From positions 1 through 5,737 of the forward strand of contig WLWR01000117.1 of the NCBI GenBank assembly GCA_012103495.1: 5,737 bases of DNA. The letters run 5' to 3'. This stretch comes from Legionellales bacterium. Its GTDB lineage: Bacteria > Pseudomonadota > Gammaproteobacteria > WLWR01. Shown piece after piece: positions 1 through 5,737 of this stretch (position 1 is the stretch's first letter; each line of letters begins with the position of its first letter). The notes below the pieces were generated by a model, which was given only the letters and a program-made list of their open reading frames with translations, did not search any database and was not told the DNA's origin. Both the position numbers and the translations under genes were made by a program.

Positions 1-549
1 TTGCAGTTGGTACATTTTTTTTGGTTAATTGAAGAGCGTCAGCGGATTTTAGAGAATGAAAATATCGGAGAGTCTGGTATCGAAAAAAATGGATTGACTA
101 AGCTAGCCAAGGAAGGGGCTCAATTTCTTTGTTGGACAATGTGTATATTTTTATATGGTGAATTTTGCGAGTCACATTTTCAAAGTTTACCAACCTTTGA
201 TAGAGTGAGTGCATTAAAAAATATTTTGAGAAGTCAGATTGAAAAAATAGGGGTCATTTTTTCTAAGAATTTTCCTCAGCCAAGTTTCCAGACAATATTG
301 ACTAGAGAAATAGAATACTATGCTAGACCCTTAAGAAATCAAATTAATGGAAGCCACAGCCCAAGAAAGCGAAGCGAGTTTTCTTCTAGACAAGCATCGG
401 ATGAGGGAAACTCTACTGTGGGTAACACACTACGCTTAATACACAATGGAACAATAACATTCTTTGATGCTGTGGATAATATTCTAAAGCAAGAAGAGAT
501 CACATGTCATCTTGCAAGCAAGTCAGTGGGGATCTTTGCTCAAAATTAA
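1..549 (+). CDS. Hypothetical protein, 3' part only (5' end outside window)
   Basis: The reading frame is open from the first base and ends at TAA 547-549, giving 182 visible codons. The leading TTG could be a start, but nothing upstream is visible to support it, so I treat the gene as 5'-truncated. I do not recognise the family. The visible protein is mixed and mostly helical-looking. A short hydrophobic, Cys- and Trp-containing stretch (about residues 41-54, AQFLCWTMCIFLYG) may be a buried helix or a weak membrane segment. A Ser/Arg/Lys-rich hydrophilic part follows at about 117-135, then a C-terminal segment with FFDAVDNILKQEE. Composition differs from the minus-strand genes: hand count gives 197 G+C in 549 bases (36%), and 7 of 11 Arg codons are AGA. 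This suggests an accessory or transferred gene, which is inference. It converges on the histidine kinase gene. That it is a real gene is likely from its length but not proven by homology. Confidence 0.5.
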   Translation: MQLVHFFWLIEERQRILENENIGESGIEKNGLTKLAKEGAQFLCWTMCIFLYGEFCESHFQSLPTFDRVSALKNILRSQIEKIGVIFSKNFPQPSFQTILTREIEYYARPLRNQINGSHSPRKRSEFSSRQASDEGNSTVGNTLRLIHNGTITFFDAVDNILKQEEITCHLASKSVGIFAQN

Positions 550-582
550 AATGTCTTTTGTTCAAGATGTGAATGTTAAGTG

Positions 583-606
583 GGTATTGACCTTACAGGT
601 ATTGAC
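583..606. repeat. 9-bp direct repeat in the convergent intergenic gap
   Basis: GGTATTGAC occurs at 583-591 and again at 598-606, a 15-bp period with a 6-bp spacer. It lies in the 76-bp gap between two convergent stop codons (549 and 626). Spacing of one and a half helical turns could suit a protein-binding site, but a chance repeat is equally possible. The gap holds no clear hairpin followed by a T run for either gene. Confidence 0.3.
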
Positions 607-625
607 ACTGTGAATTTGCTACTCA

Positions 626-2641
626 CTATTTTGTAAATAACAAAGTAAACTCCGTAAATTCCCCTAACTTGGCACGACAGTGAATTTGACCTCCAAACGC
701 TCGCATCACTGATTTACAAAAAGTCAATCCTAATCCTGTTCCCTCAGATTTGCCGACAGAGTAGAAATCATTGAAAATCAAATCCACTTGTTGTTGCGTC
801 ATTCCCTTGGCCGTGTCGTTGAAATACAAGATATTGAATGATTCACTGCGTTCCAAATGAATGTGGATTTTTCCCTTCCCTTCTTCATAGATGTGATACA
901 ACGCGTTTTTCAGCAAGTTCCACAGAACGTGTTGTAGTAGGATTTTGTCACCCCGCAAAACAAAATCATGTTCTAAGTCAGTGGTTAGAACCTTTTGCTC
1001 TTCTTCTTTAAATGGATAATGGGCAATGGCTTCATTAATCACTGATGTTATCGGGAAGTTTGAAAAGCTTTTTTTGTCAAATTGATTATGACGGATATTA
1101 TTAAGTTGCATACTAATCATGATACTGGCCCGATCAATTTGAGTCACGGATTTGGACAGCAGACTGCTGATATTTTTTAATTGGTCATTGGTTAAGGGAT
1201 CTGCTATCAAATTAGCATCAGTCGCAAGTTTGTAGCCTTGGCCTAACTTTTTGAATGATTGTTGAATGAGTTGTGTGGTTAACTTAATGCCCGCTAACGG
1301 TGTTTTCATTTCATGTGAAATATTAGCGGCAATGATTTTCATTCGTTGAGCATATTTTTGAGCTTCTTGTTGTTCATACTTTACCCTGCTATTCTCAATT
1401 AACAATTGCTCGGATTTTTTTCGATCGGTGATATTAATTGAAATTCCTAACATGCCAATGACTTTTTGGTTTCGATTATACAAAGGTGTTTTTCTGGAAA
1501 ACCAAACGCTTTCCCCAACAGTGGGGAAGTGACATTTTTCTTCAACCATATAAGGTATTCCAGTCTGCATAACTTTGTTATTAATGGCTTCTAATTGAGC
1601 GATATCTTCGGGCGAAATCATATCGGACAAGGTCTTTCCAATAATTTCTTTACGAGATTGTAACCCTACATCGGTGGCTTGTTCATCGTTGCAGCCTAAA
1701 TAGATATTATTAGTGTCCACCCAATACACATGGCCGGGGATCTGGCTAATAATGCATTCGTAATATTCTTGAGATTCTAGGGCTTGCTCAGCTTGTACTT
1801 TCTTAAGAGCTAAGTGTTCAGTTTTTTTTCGGCTGGAAATATCAAGCGAGATCCCCAATAAACCGATAATCTGTTTTTTTTGATTGTAGAGCGGTGTTTT
1901 TTTTGAGTACCAGGTCCCAGCTCCTTGAATGAACAAGCAATTTTCTTCGGTGGTTAAGGTCTCACCTGTGGTTAAAACCTGTCGATTGAGGGTATCCAAT
2001 TCTTTTGCATGCTGTTTCCAAATCATGTCGTTGTTGGTTTTTCCAATAATTTCCTTACAATCAGTTAATTCAGCGTCGATGGCTTGTTGAGTATTACATC
2101 CTAAATAAATATTATTGGTGTCCAACCAATAGACATGACCAGGGATTTGATTCAGGATGGATTCATAATATTCTTTTGACTCGATGGCTTGTTGGAGCGA
2201 TTGCTTTTGCTGGGTGATATCTATTGAAATTCCAATGATGCCAATTACATATTGGCCAGTGGTATCGTAGACCGGTGCTTTGGTGGATAAAAAAGTATGA
2301 TGCTGTCCATCCGGCAAATAACCAGATTCTTCTTGCACCAACGTTTGTTGGGTTTGGATGACTTGTTTGTCCAAGTCTTTGACTTGTTCGGCAGTTTGTG
2401 AGCTCAAGTAATCGTAATCGGTTTTACCAACAAATTGCTCGGTGGTTTCATAACCGGCTGCGCGGGCTTGCTGTAAGTTACAGCCTAAAATAGTGCCATC
2501 GATATCTTTCCAATAAATATGGCCATCAACTAATGATAGAAGGGATTCGGCACGCTGCAAAGCTTGTTTGACCTGTGCCAATTCTTCCTTAAGATCGGTC
2601 AGTTCCGTTTCCAACCGTTGTGTCCTATCCATAACTTCCAT
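626..2641 (-). CDS. Cytosolic three-PAS sensor histidine kinase, LuxN/CqsS/LqsS-like catalytic core
   Basis: The 671-residue protein should autophosphorylate on a histidine and pass phosphate to a separate response regulator, which is not encoded here. Order of parts: a coiled coil at about 3-36; PAS domains at about 37-143, 154-268 and 289-405, each with a (D/P)GH(I/V)YW strand and an LGCN motif; a DHp helix pair with phospho-acceptor H443 in ISHEMKTPLA; then an HATPase. The ATPase shows the N box HVLWNLLKNA (N575, N579), a G1 box written DTAKGM (609-614) instead of DxGxG, and a G2 box GTGLGL (634-639). FCKSVMRAFGG, the YPF at 542-544 and the EFTEF ending resemble the LuxN/CqsS/LqsS group from memory. 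No membrane segment or receiver domain is visible, so the signal is probably intracellular. The start at 2641 has an AGAG Shine-Dalgarno-like element 6 nt upstream; ATG at codon 4 is an alternative. The ligand is unknown. Confidence 0.93.
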   Translation of the reverse strand: MEVMDRTQRLETELTDLKEELAQVKQALQRAESLLSLVDGHIYWKDIDGTILGCNLQQARAAGYETTEQFVGKTDYDYLSSQTAEQVKDLDKQVIQTQQTLVQEESGYLPDGQHHTFLSTKAPVYDTTGQYVIGIIGISIDITQQKQSLQQAIESKEYYESILNQIPGHVYWLDTNNIYLGCNTQQAIDAELTDCKEIIGKTNNDMIWKQHAKELDTLNRQVLTTGETLTTEENCLFIQGAGTWYSKKTPLYNQKKQIIGLLGISLDISSRKKTEHLALKKVQAEQALESQEYYECIISQIPGHVYWVDTNNIYLGCNDEQATDVGLQSRKEIIGKTLSDMISPEDIAQLEAINNKVMQTGIPYMVEEKCHFPTVGESVWFSRKTPLYNRNQKVIGMLGISINITDRKKSEQLLIENSRVKYEQQEAQKYAQRMKIIAANISHEMKTPLAGIKLTTQLIQQSFKKLGQGYKLATDANLIADPLTNDQLKNISSLLSKSVTQIDRASIMISMQLNNIRHNQFDKKSFSNFPITSVINEAIAHYPFKEEEQKVLTTDLEHDFVLRGDKILLQHVLWNLLKNALYHIYEEGKGKIHIHLERSESFNILYFNDTAKGMTQQQVDLIFNDFYSVGKSEGTGLGLTFCKSVMRAFGGQIHCRAKLGEFTEFTLLFTK
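1421..2182 (-). repeat. Tandem duplicated PAS module inside the kinase gene
   Basis: The second and third PAS modules (residues 154-272, bases 2182-1826; and 289-407, bases 1777-1421) are copies offset by exactly 405 bp (135 codons). Protein identity is strongest at the start, 25 of the first 30 residues, both containing QIPGHVYW and DTNNIYLGCN. Over the 47 bases beginning at 2100 and 1695 on the plus strand I count 41 identical. The second halves have diverged much more. The first PAS (from about residue 37) is a more distant relative of the same unit. Confidence 0.85.
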
Positions 2642-2644
2642 GCG

Positions 2645-2668
2645 AATCTCTAAGCATTAAAGAGAATT
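2645..2668 (-). promoter_or_regulatory. Possible 5' UTR hairpin covering the kinase ribosome binding site
   Basis: Read on the minus strand, AATTCTCT (2668-2661) and AGAGATT (2651-2645) are complementary with one bulged T around a 9-nt loop. The AGAG in the downstream arm is the best Shine-Dalgarno candidate for the start codon at 2641. If transcription starts near 2665, as the promoter suggests, at least five base pairs (TCTCT with AGAGA) remain in the RNA. Partial masking of the ribosome site is inferred. The stem is short and A+T-rich. Confidence 0.25.
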
Positions 2669-2671
2669 GGT

Positions 2672-2700
2672 ATTATGCCGAACTGTGCGGAGAGTCTCAA
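2672..2700 (-). promoter_or_regulatory. Sigma-70-like promoter for the histidine kinase gene
   Basis: On the minus strand TTGAGA (2700-2695) is a 5/6 match to the -35 consensus and CATAAT (2677-2672) a 5/6 match to the -10, separated by exactly 17 bp. The predicted start point near 2665 leaves a leader of about 24 nt before the ATG at 2641. This gives the kinase a promoter independent of psd, 164 bp upstream on the same strand. Confidence 0.6.
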
Positions 2701-2805
2701 TGATTTATTAAGAAGCGCTGCAAGATGCTGTTCAATGCAAGTTTAAAATTTGTAGCTGCAAATGAGATGAGTATAATTTTCCGAAACTCAAAGTTTGGGG
2801 AAAAG

Positions 2806-3645
2806 TCACGAAATGATATTCCCTAGTTGAACATTTGAGGATGGGGCATGAGGTAATTGCCAATGAATATCCGGATGGTTCGTTAATAAAACCACGGTTG
2901 AGCCAAAATTAAAATAACCTAATGGATCCCCAGTTTTTAGAGTGATAGATTCTGTGGTGTACTGCCATGTTTGTATGGTTGAACAGCGAGTGGGTGTGAT
3001 GACCCCATGCCAAGCGGTTGCCATGCTGGCGACAATCATCGCACCGACTAAGATAACTGCGATGGGACCATAGACTGTATCAAAATAACAGATCACTCGT
3101 TCATTGCGGGTTAGCAAGCCATCGATTTGCTGCATGGTGGCCGGTTGTACTGAGAACAAGCGTCCAGGGATGTAAGTCATCTGGGTTAATCGTCCGCTGA
3201 TCGGCATGTGGACGCGGTGATAATCGGCAGGGGCTAAATAAATCGTCATGAATTGGCCGTTGGTAAAGGCCGCAGCTCGATCATGGCACCCTAATAATGC
3301 AGCGGTTGTGTAATGTTTGCCTTTGGCTTGAATCAATGTCTGTTGATCAATATGACCCAATTCACTGACGTTACCATCGACCGGGCTGATGATGGCCTTG
3401 GGATCAGTGGGAAAGGTTCGAGCATTTGGTTTTAATTCTCGAATGAAAAAATCTTGTAGGCTTGGGTAATCAGGGATAGCTTCCAATTGTGCTTCAGCTA
3501 AATTCACGGGATACCATTTGCAAAATGCGCGAATGCATAATTGACTCAGCCATCGCCAACGACAGTGCGCTATCTGGCCAATGAGTCTAGATAGTGCGTG
3601 GTGTGGTAAAAGATATTGTAATAATAGGAAAAGCCATTGCTTCAT
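2806..3645 (-). CDS. psd: Phosphatidylserine decarboxylase proenzyme (pyruvoyl-dependent)
   Basis: This enzyme converts phosphatidylserine to phosphatidylethanolamine at the cytoplasmic face of the inner membrane, the last step of PE synthesis. The 279 residues align nearly end to end with E. coli Psd. Key sites are D90 in SPVDG, H143 and H146 in DYHRVHMP, and the self-cleavage motif FGST at 247-250. Cleavage between G248 and S249 would leave a 248-residue beta chain and a 31-residue alpha chain whose S249 becomes the pyruvoyl group. ARNERVIC/FDT-type and ILVGA.IV segments are also present (TRNERVICYFDT, about 179-190; 198-205). The hydrophobic and basic N-terminus (1-47) fits the family's membrane-associating helices. 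Start at 3645 is supported because MKQWLFLLLQYLLP matches the E. coli N-terminus in position, although the Shine-Dalgarno is weak. Differences: FGST rather than LGST, and SMATAW where E. coli has SIETVW. Neither should abolish activity. It lies 80 bp downstream of the MATE gene. Confidence 0.97.
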   Translation of the reverse strand: MKQWLFLLLQYLLPHHALSRLIGQIAHCRWRWLSQLCIRAFCKWYPVNLAEAQLEAIPDYPSLQDFFIRELKPNARTFPTDPKAIISPVDGNVSELGHIDQQTLIQAKGKHYTTAALLGCHDRAAAFTNGQFMTIYLAPADYHRVHMPISGRLTQMTYIPGRLFSVQPATMQQIDGLLTRNERVICYFDTVYGPIAVILVGAMIVASMATAWHGVITPTRCSTIQTWQYTTESITLKTGDPLGYFNFGSTVVLLTNHPDIHWQLPHAPSSNVQLGNIIS

Positions 3646-3656
3646 GTGACATCAAA

Positions 3657-3695
3657 CACCCAGATGCGAATACTTGACGTAGTCTAACCTGGGTG
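3657..3695. repeat. 7-bp inverted repeat upstream of psd
   Basis: CACCCAG (3657-3663) and CTGGGTG (3689-3695) form perfect 7-bp arms around 25 bp. The arms enclose the candidate psd -10 element at 3681-3686, so this could be an operator. It could also form a weak stem between the MATE stop codon and psd, but no T run follows it, so it is not a convincing intrinsic terminator. Confidence 0.35.
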
Positions 3696-3709
3696 GTGCG
3701 ATAAGTAAA
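3681..3709 (-). promoter_or_regulatory. Candidate promoter for psd
   Basis: On the minus strand TTTACT (3709-3704) and TAGACT (3686-3681) are each 4/6 matches to the sigma-70 hexamers with a 17-bp spacer. The start point would fall near 3674, giving a leader of about 29 nt before the ATG at 3645. The match is modest; psd could equally be read through from the MATE gene 80 bp upstream. Confidence 0.35.
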
Positions 3710-3725
3710 AGACAACGAATTTTAA

Positions 3726-5737
3726 TTAAACACTCAAAGGCGTAAATTCTGCAGGTTGTGTTTCCTGGGGTGCGGTTGTTTCTGTTGCAGTGTATCGTTG
3801 ACGGAAGCTACTCCCAAAAAAACTAAAAACACCACTTGCTTGTCTGACTGTGCTACTAGCCCTGTTTAAAACTCGGCTCCAGCAAGTTCTGGGCTCTTCT
3901 TGAACATCATCTTCATCATAAAAAATAACCACGGAGGAGTGTGACGGATCGTGTGTGTCAGTGGGTGATTTTTTTTGTCGCGATACTTGTGCTTGAGTAA
4001 GGACTTGATCCGCTTCTTTAATTTGATCAAATCCTCGAATGCTATGCGCAATCAAGGAAGGGAGAATGGCTAAGACGCGTAATAAATTTAATTGAGCGGG
4101 TGTCATATCATTGGGTACGCCAACTCCAAATTGAAGTGACATGCCTAAAACCAATAAACTAGTTATACTGATAAACATACTGGGATTCAGATCACGGATG
4201 CCGGCCAAACAGCTCTTAATACCAATGATCAGGGTGTCAAAAATAATGGCAAGCGTGCCGTAAGAGGTAATGGCTCTAAATTGCTCAATCTCCTTTATGT
4301 CACATGTTTCAGCAAGACAAAACACATTAAATAACTGATCGGGAATGCCCCAAAGCAATCCTGCTGCGGTAAGTCCAATGAGTCCCTGCATGACCATACT
4401 AATTTTGACATAGGCCATAAGCTGTTGCGGATTCACTGCCTTAACAGCGCGAGAAGCTAAATTGACGGTTGTATCAGCTAAACCTAATGATAGGATGTAG
4501 ACAATTAAATTGGACAGCGCAAAAGCACCTTGCGCAACGTCTGCAGGAACACCAAATTTTATCGCGTATCGGCTCACCAGAACCATGACAATGGTTAATA
4601 GAGCATAGTCTGGGAGAGCCATGCCAAATACTTGTAAACCGCTTTGTATCGTTTGCTTAAACTGATGCCAGAAATCGCCGCCTTGGATTGAAAATAAATC
4701 GAATTTTTTGAAGAAAGGATTTTTCCATAAGATGATGTTGCCGCTGAGAAAGGTTAACCAGGCAGTGGTTGAAAAAGTGGCTGCAATGCCGGCGGTACCA
4801 AACGATGGAATGTTGAGAGCCGGCCAGCCATAAAAAAAAATAGCACCAAAACCTGCATTACTGATGGCGTTAAAGCCTGCTAAAAATAACGCCAGCCACT
4901 TTTTTTGTAACGCATTAAAGGTTTCCCGGTTGGCTAGCATGCCTACCAATGCTGGACTGCCCCAAGCAAGATTTAAAAAGAAAGTGTGCACTTCCTGAGC
5001 GACATCTGAATCGACACCGGAGCTCAATAGCAAAAATTTCAAACTTAAAATAAGTGGCAAAATAATGAGTAACAGAGTTTGAGCATAAAGCATTCCTGCA
5101 CGTATGGTCAAACCAACGTGCAGATTACTTTCTTTAATAATTTGTTGGTGAGTTTGTTTTAATTGTTGGATGAAGAATTGAGACGTTATTTGTTGGTGGG
5201 TCTGTTGCGATGGTTCAATTAAAGATACAGATTTTTCTGATGCTTGATCATCGACAGTGCTTTCTTCTGCAACATTTCCTTGTAAATTGTCAAGCAAAGT
5301 GGTCCATAGGGTACAATTCTGAGGCGTTACATTTTGAGCGGCGCGCACTTTATCTAGCTGTTCTTTGGTGGAAAGCAGTGCCGGGATTAAAATTTCATCC
5401 GATGAGTCAGAAAATTTATGATCAGGAGCATCAAAATTGAAATTTTTTAATTTTTCTAATGCTTCAGCCAGCTTGATTTGAACAGCCGGATTTTTTACTA
5501 ATTCTTCCAATTCTGCCAAAATTTTTTGTAAATCCTCCTGAATGCGGTCAGTCAATGCGTCGGTAGAAGAAACATTCATTTGGATGATTACTTGCGTCGC
5601 ATTGGCAGCGGTGATAATTGAGTTAAGAAAAGTTTCAATAAGGCCAAAGGCTTCTCGTTGAATGGGTGTGCCATTGCCTAAATAAATGCCTTGAATAATA
5701 GGACCTAATAAATTAAATCCATGTGATAGAGCAAATG
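3726..5737 (-). CDS. MATE-family efflux transporter with large cytoplasmic insertion and tail, 5' end outside window
   Basis: Inner-membrane antiporters of this family export drugs, dyes or metabolites using a proton or sodium gradient; the substrate here is unknown. The frame has no stop from the right edge to TAA 3726-3728: 669 codons, against about 450 for a typical whole MATE protein. Numbering from the first ATG (5579), predicted helices lie at about 160-186, 197-216, 228-250, 262-284, 315-338, 348-368, 388-412, 435-456, 466-487 and 496-514. These fit helices 3-12 of the fold: SSGVDSDVAQ and GSPALVGMLANRETF match the helix 3-4 region, and GTAGIAATFSTTAWLTF helix 6. Lys/Arg sit in the predicted cytoplasmic loops. 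The ATG at 5579 has no Shine-Dalgarno, and the 52 codons before it continue the fold (NLLGPIIQGIYLGNG), so the true start lies beyond the window. Residues 1-155 are hydrophilic and helix-forming; 515-617 form a polar tail with acidic YDEDDVQEE (554-562). Confidence 0.87.
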   Translation of the reverse strand, partial: FALSHGFNLLGPIIQGIYLGNGTPIQREAFGLIETFLNSIITAANATQVIIQMNVSSTDALTDRIQEDLQKILAELEELVKNPAVQIKLAEALEKLKNFNFDAPDHKFSDSSDEILIPALLSTKEQLDKVRAAQNVTPQNCTLWTTLLDNLQGNVAEESTVDDQASEKSVSLIEPSQQTHQQITSQFFIQQLKQTHQQIIKESNLHVGLTIRAGMLYAQTLLLIILPLILSLKFLLLSSGVDSDVAQEVHTFFLNLAWGSPALVGMLANRETFNALQKKWLALFLAGFNAISNAGFGAIFFYGWPALNIPSFGTAGIAATFSTTAWLTFLSGNIILWKNPFFKKFDLFSIQGGDFWHQFKQTIQSGLQVFGMALPDYALLTIVMVLVSRYAIKFGVPADVAQGAFALSNLIVYILSLGLADTTVNLASRAVKAVNPQQLMAYVKISMVMQGLIGLTAAGLLWGIPDQLFNVFCLAETCDIKEIEQFRAITSYGTLAIIFDTLIIGIKSCLAGIRDLNPSMFISITSLLVLGMSLQFGVGVPNDMTPAQLNLLRVLAILPSLIAHSIRGFDQIKEADQVLTQAQVSRQKKSPTDTHDPSHSSVVIFYDEDDVQEEPRTCWSRVLNRASSTVRQASGVFSFFGSSFRQRYTATETTAPQETQPAEFTPLSV
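5140..5208 (-). repeat. Short 48-bp-spaced repeat within the MATE insertion
   Basis: The plus-strand 11-mer ATTTGTTGGTG occurs at 5140-5150 and 5188-5198, exactly 48 bp apart. It encodes the peptide QTHQQI twice (residues 126-131 and 142-147), 16 residues apart. It lies at the end of the hydrophilic insertion, just before the third membrane helix. The sequence between copies is not clearly duplicated. Confidence 0.5.

Noticed and set aside
536..566. Imperfect inverted repeat around CTCAAAA and TTTTGTTCAAG as a bidirectional terminator for the convergent genes
   Set aside because: Pairing is interrupted and consists almost only of A-T pairs, and the left arm overlaps the end of the upstream coding region; not convincing.
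2099..2148. PAS LGCN cysteines as a LOV flavin-binding site
   Set aside because: The LOV photoreceptor signature GRNCRFLQ is absent; a cysteine in xLGCN is common in ordinary PAS domains.
2781..2799. Hairpin AAACT-CAA-AGTTT just downstream of the psd stop as a terminator
   Set aside because: The stem is five A+T-rich pairs plus two more after a mismatch, and on the minus strand it is followed by AAAATTAT rather than a T run.
3866..4051. Minus-strand 61-codon open frame inside the MATE gene
   Set aside because: It overlaps the C-terminal tail coding region in another frame, has a lysine-rich low-complexity translation, and shows no ribosome site or recognisable domain.
5210..5440. Plus-strand 76-codon open frame antisense to the MATE insertion
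   Set aside because: It lies wholly antisense to a well-supported frame and its translation resembles no protein I know; best explained as a shadow.
3726..5579. Reading the MATE gene as complete, starting at the ATG at 5579
   Set aside because: No Shine-Dalgarno precedes that ATG, only helices 3-12 would be present, and the frame stays open with membrane-like sequence to the window edge.

Overview
The window reads as a compact stretch of a bacterial chromosome, most likely from a gammaproteobacterium. The phosphatidylserine decarboxylase follows the E. coli enzyme almost end to end. The histidine kinase core belongs to the LuxN/CqsS/LqsS-like group found in Vibrio and Legionella relatives. 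Moderate G+C and the mix of multi-PAS kinase, MATE transporter and psd would suit a Legionellales-type organism, but that placement is inference. I see no rRNA, tRNA, CRISPR array, insertion sequence or phage gene.

Layout, left to right. Bases 1-549 (+) hold the 3' part of an unrecognised gene whose frame is already open at base 1. It is distinctly A+T-rich (about 36% G+C by hand count) and uses AGA for 7 of 11 arginines, unlike its neighbours. A 76-bp gap with a short direct repeat separates it from a convergent kinase gene. Three genes then lie on the minus strand, transcribed right to left: a MATE-family transporter (5737 to 3726, running off the right edge), phosphatidylserine decarboxylase psd (3645 to 2806), and a soluble three-PAS histidine kinase (2641 to 626). 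The gaps between them are 80 and 164 bp. The kinase has a good sigma-70-like promoter of its own in the second gap, and psd has a weaker candidate in the first, so the three need not form one operon. No convincing intrinsic terminator was found.

How they work together: no shared pathway is evident. The decarboxylase makes phosphatidylethanolamine at the inner membrane, the MATE protein is an inner-membrane exporter, and the kinase is a cytosolic sensor with no response regulator beside it.

The main point for a reader is the MATE gene. The first ATG in its frame (5579) is not the true start. The frame stays open for 52 more codons to the window edge, and these encode sequence resembling the start of a MATE fold. 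The protein therefore appears to carry a hydrophilic, helix-forming insertion of roughly 130-180 residues in the first cytoplasmic loop, plus a cytoplasmic tail of about 100 residues. The usual MATE protein has neither.
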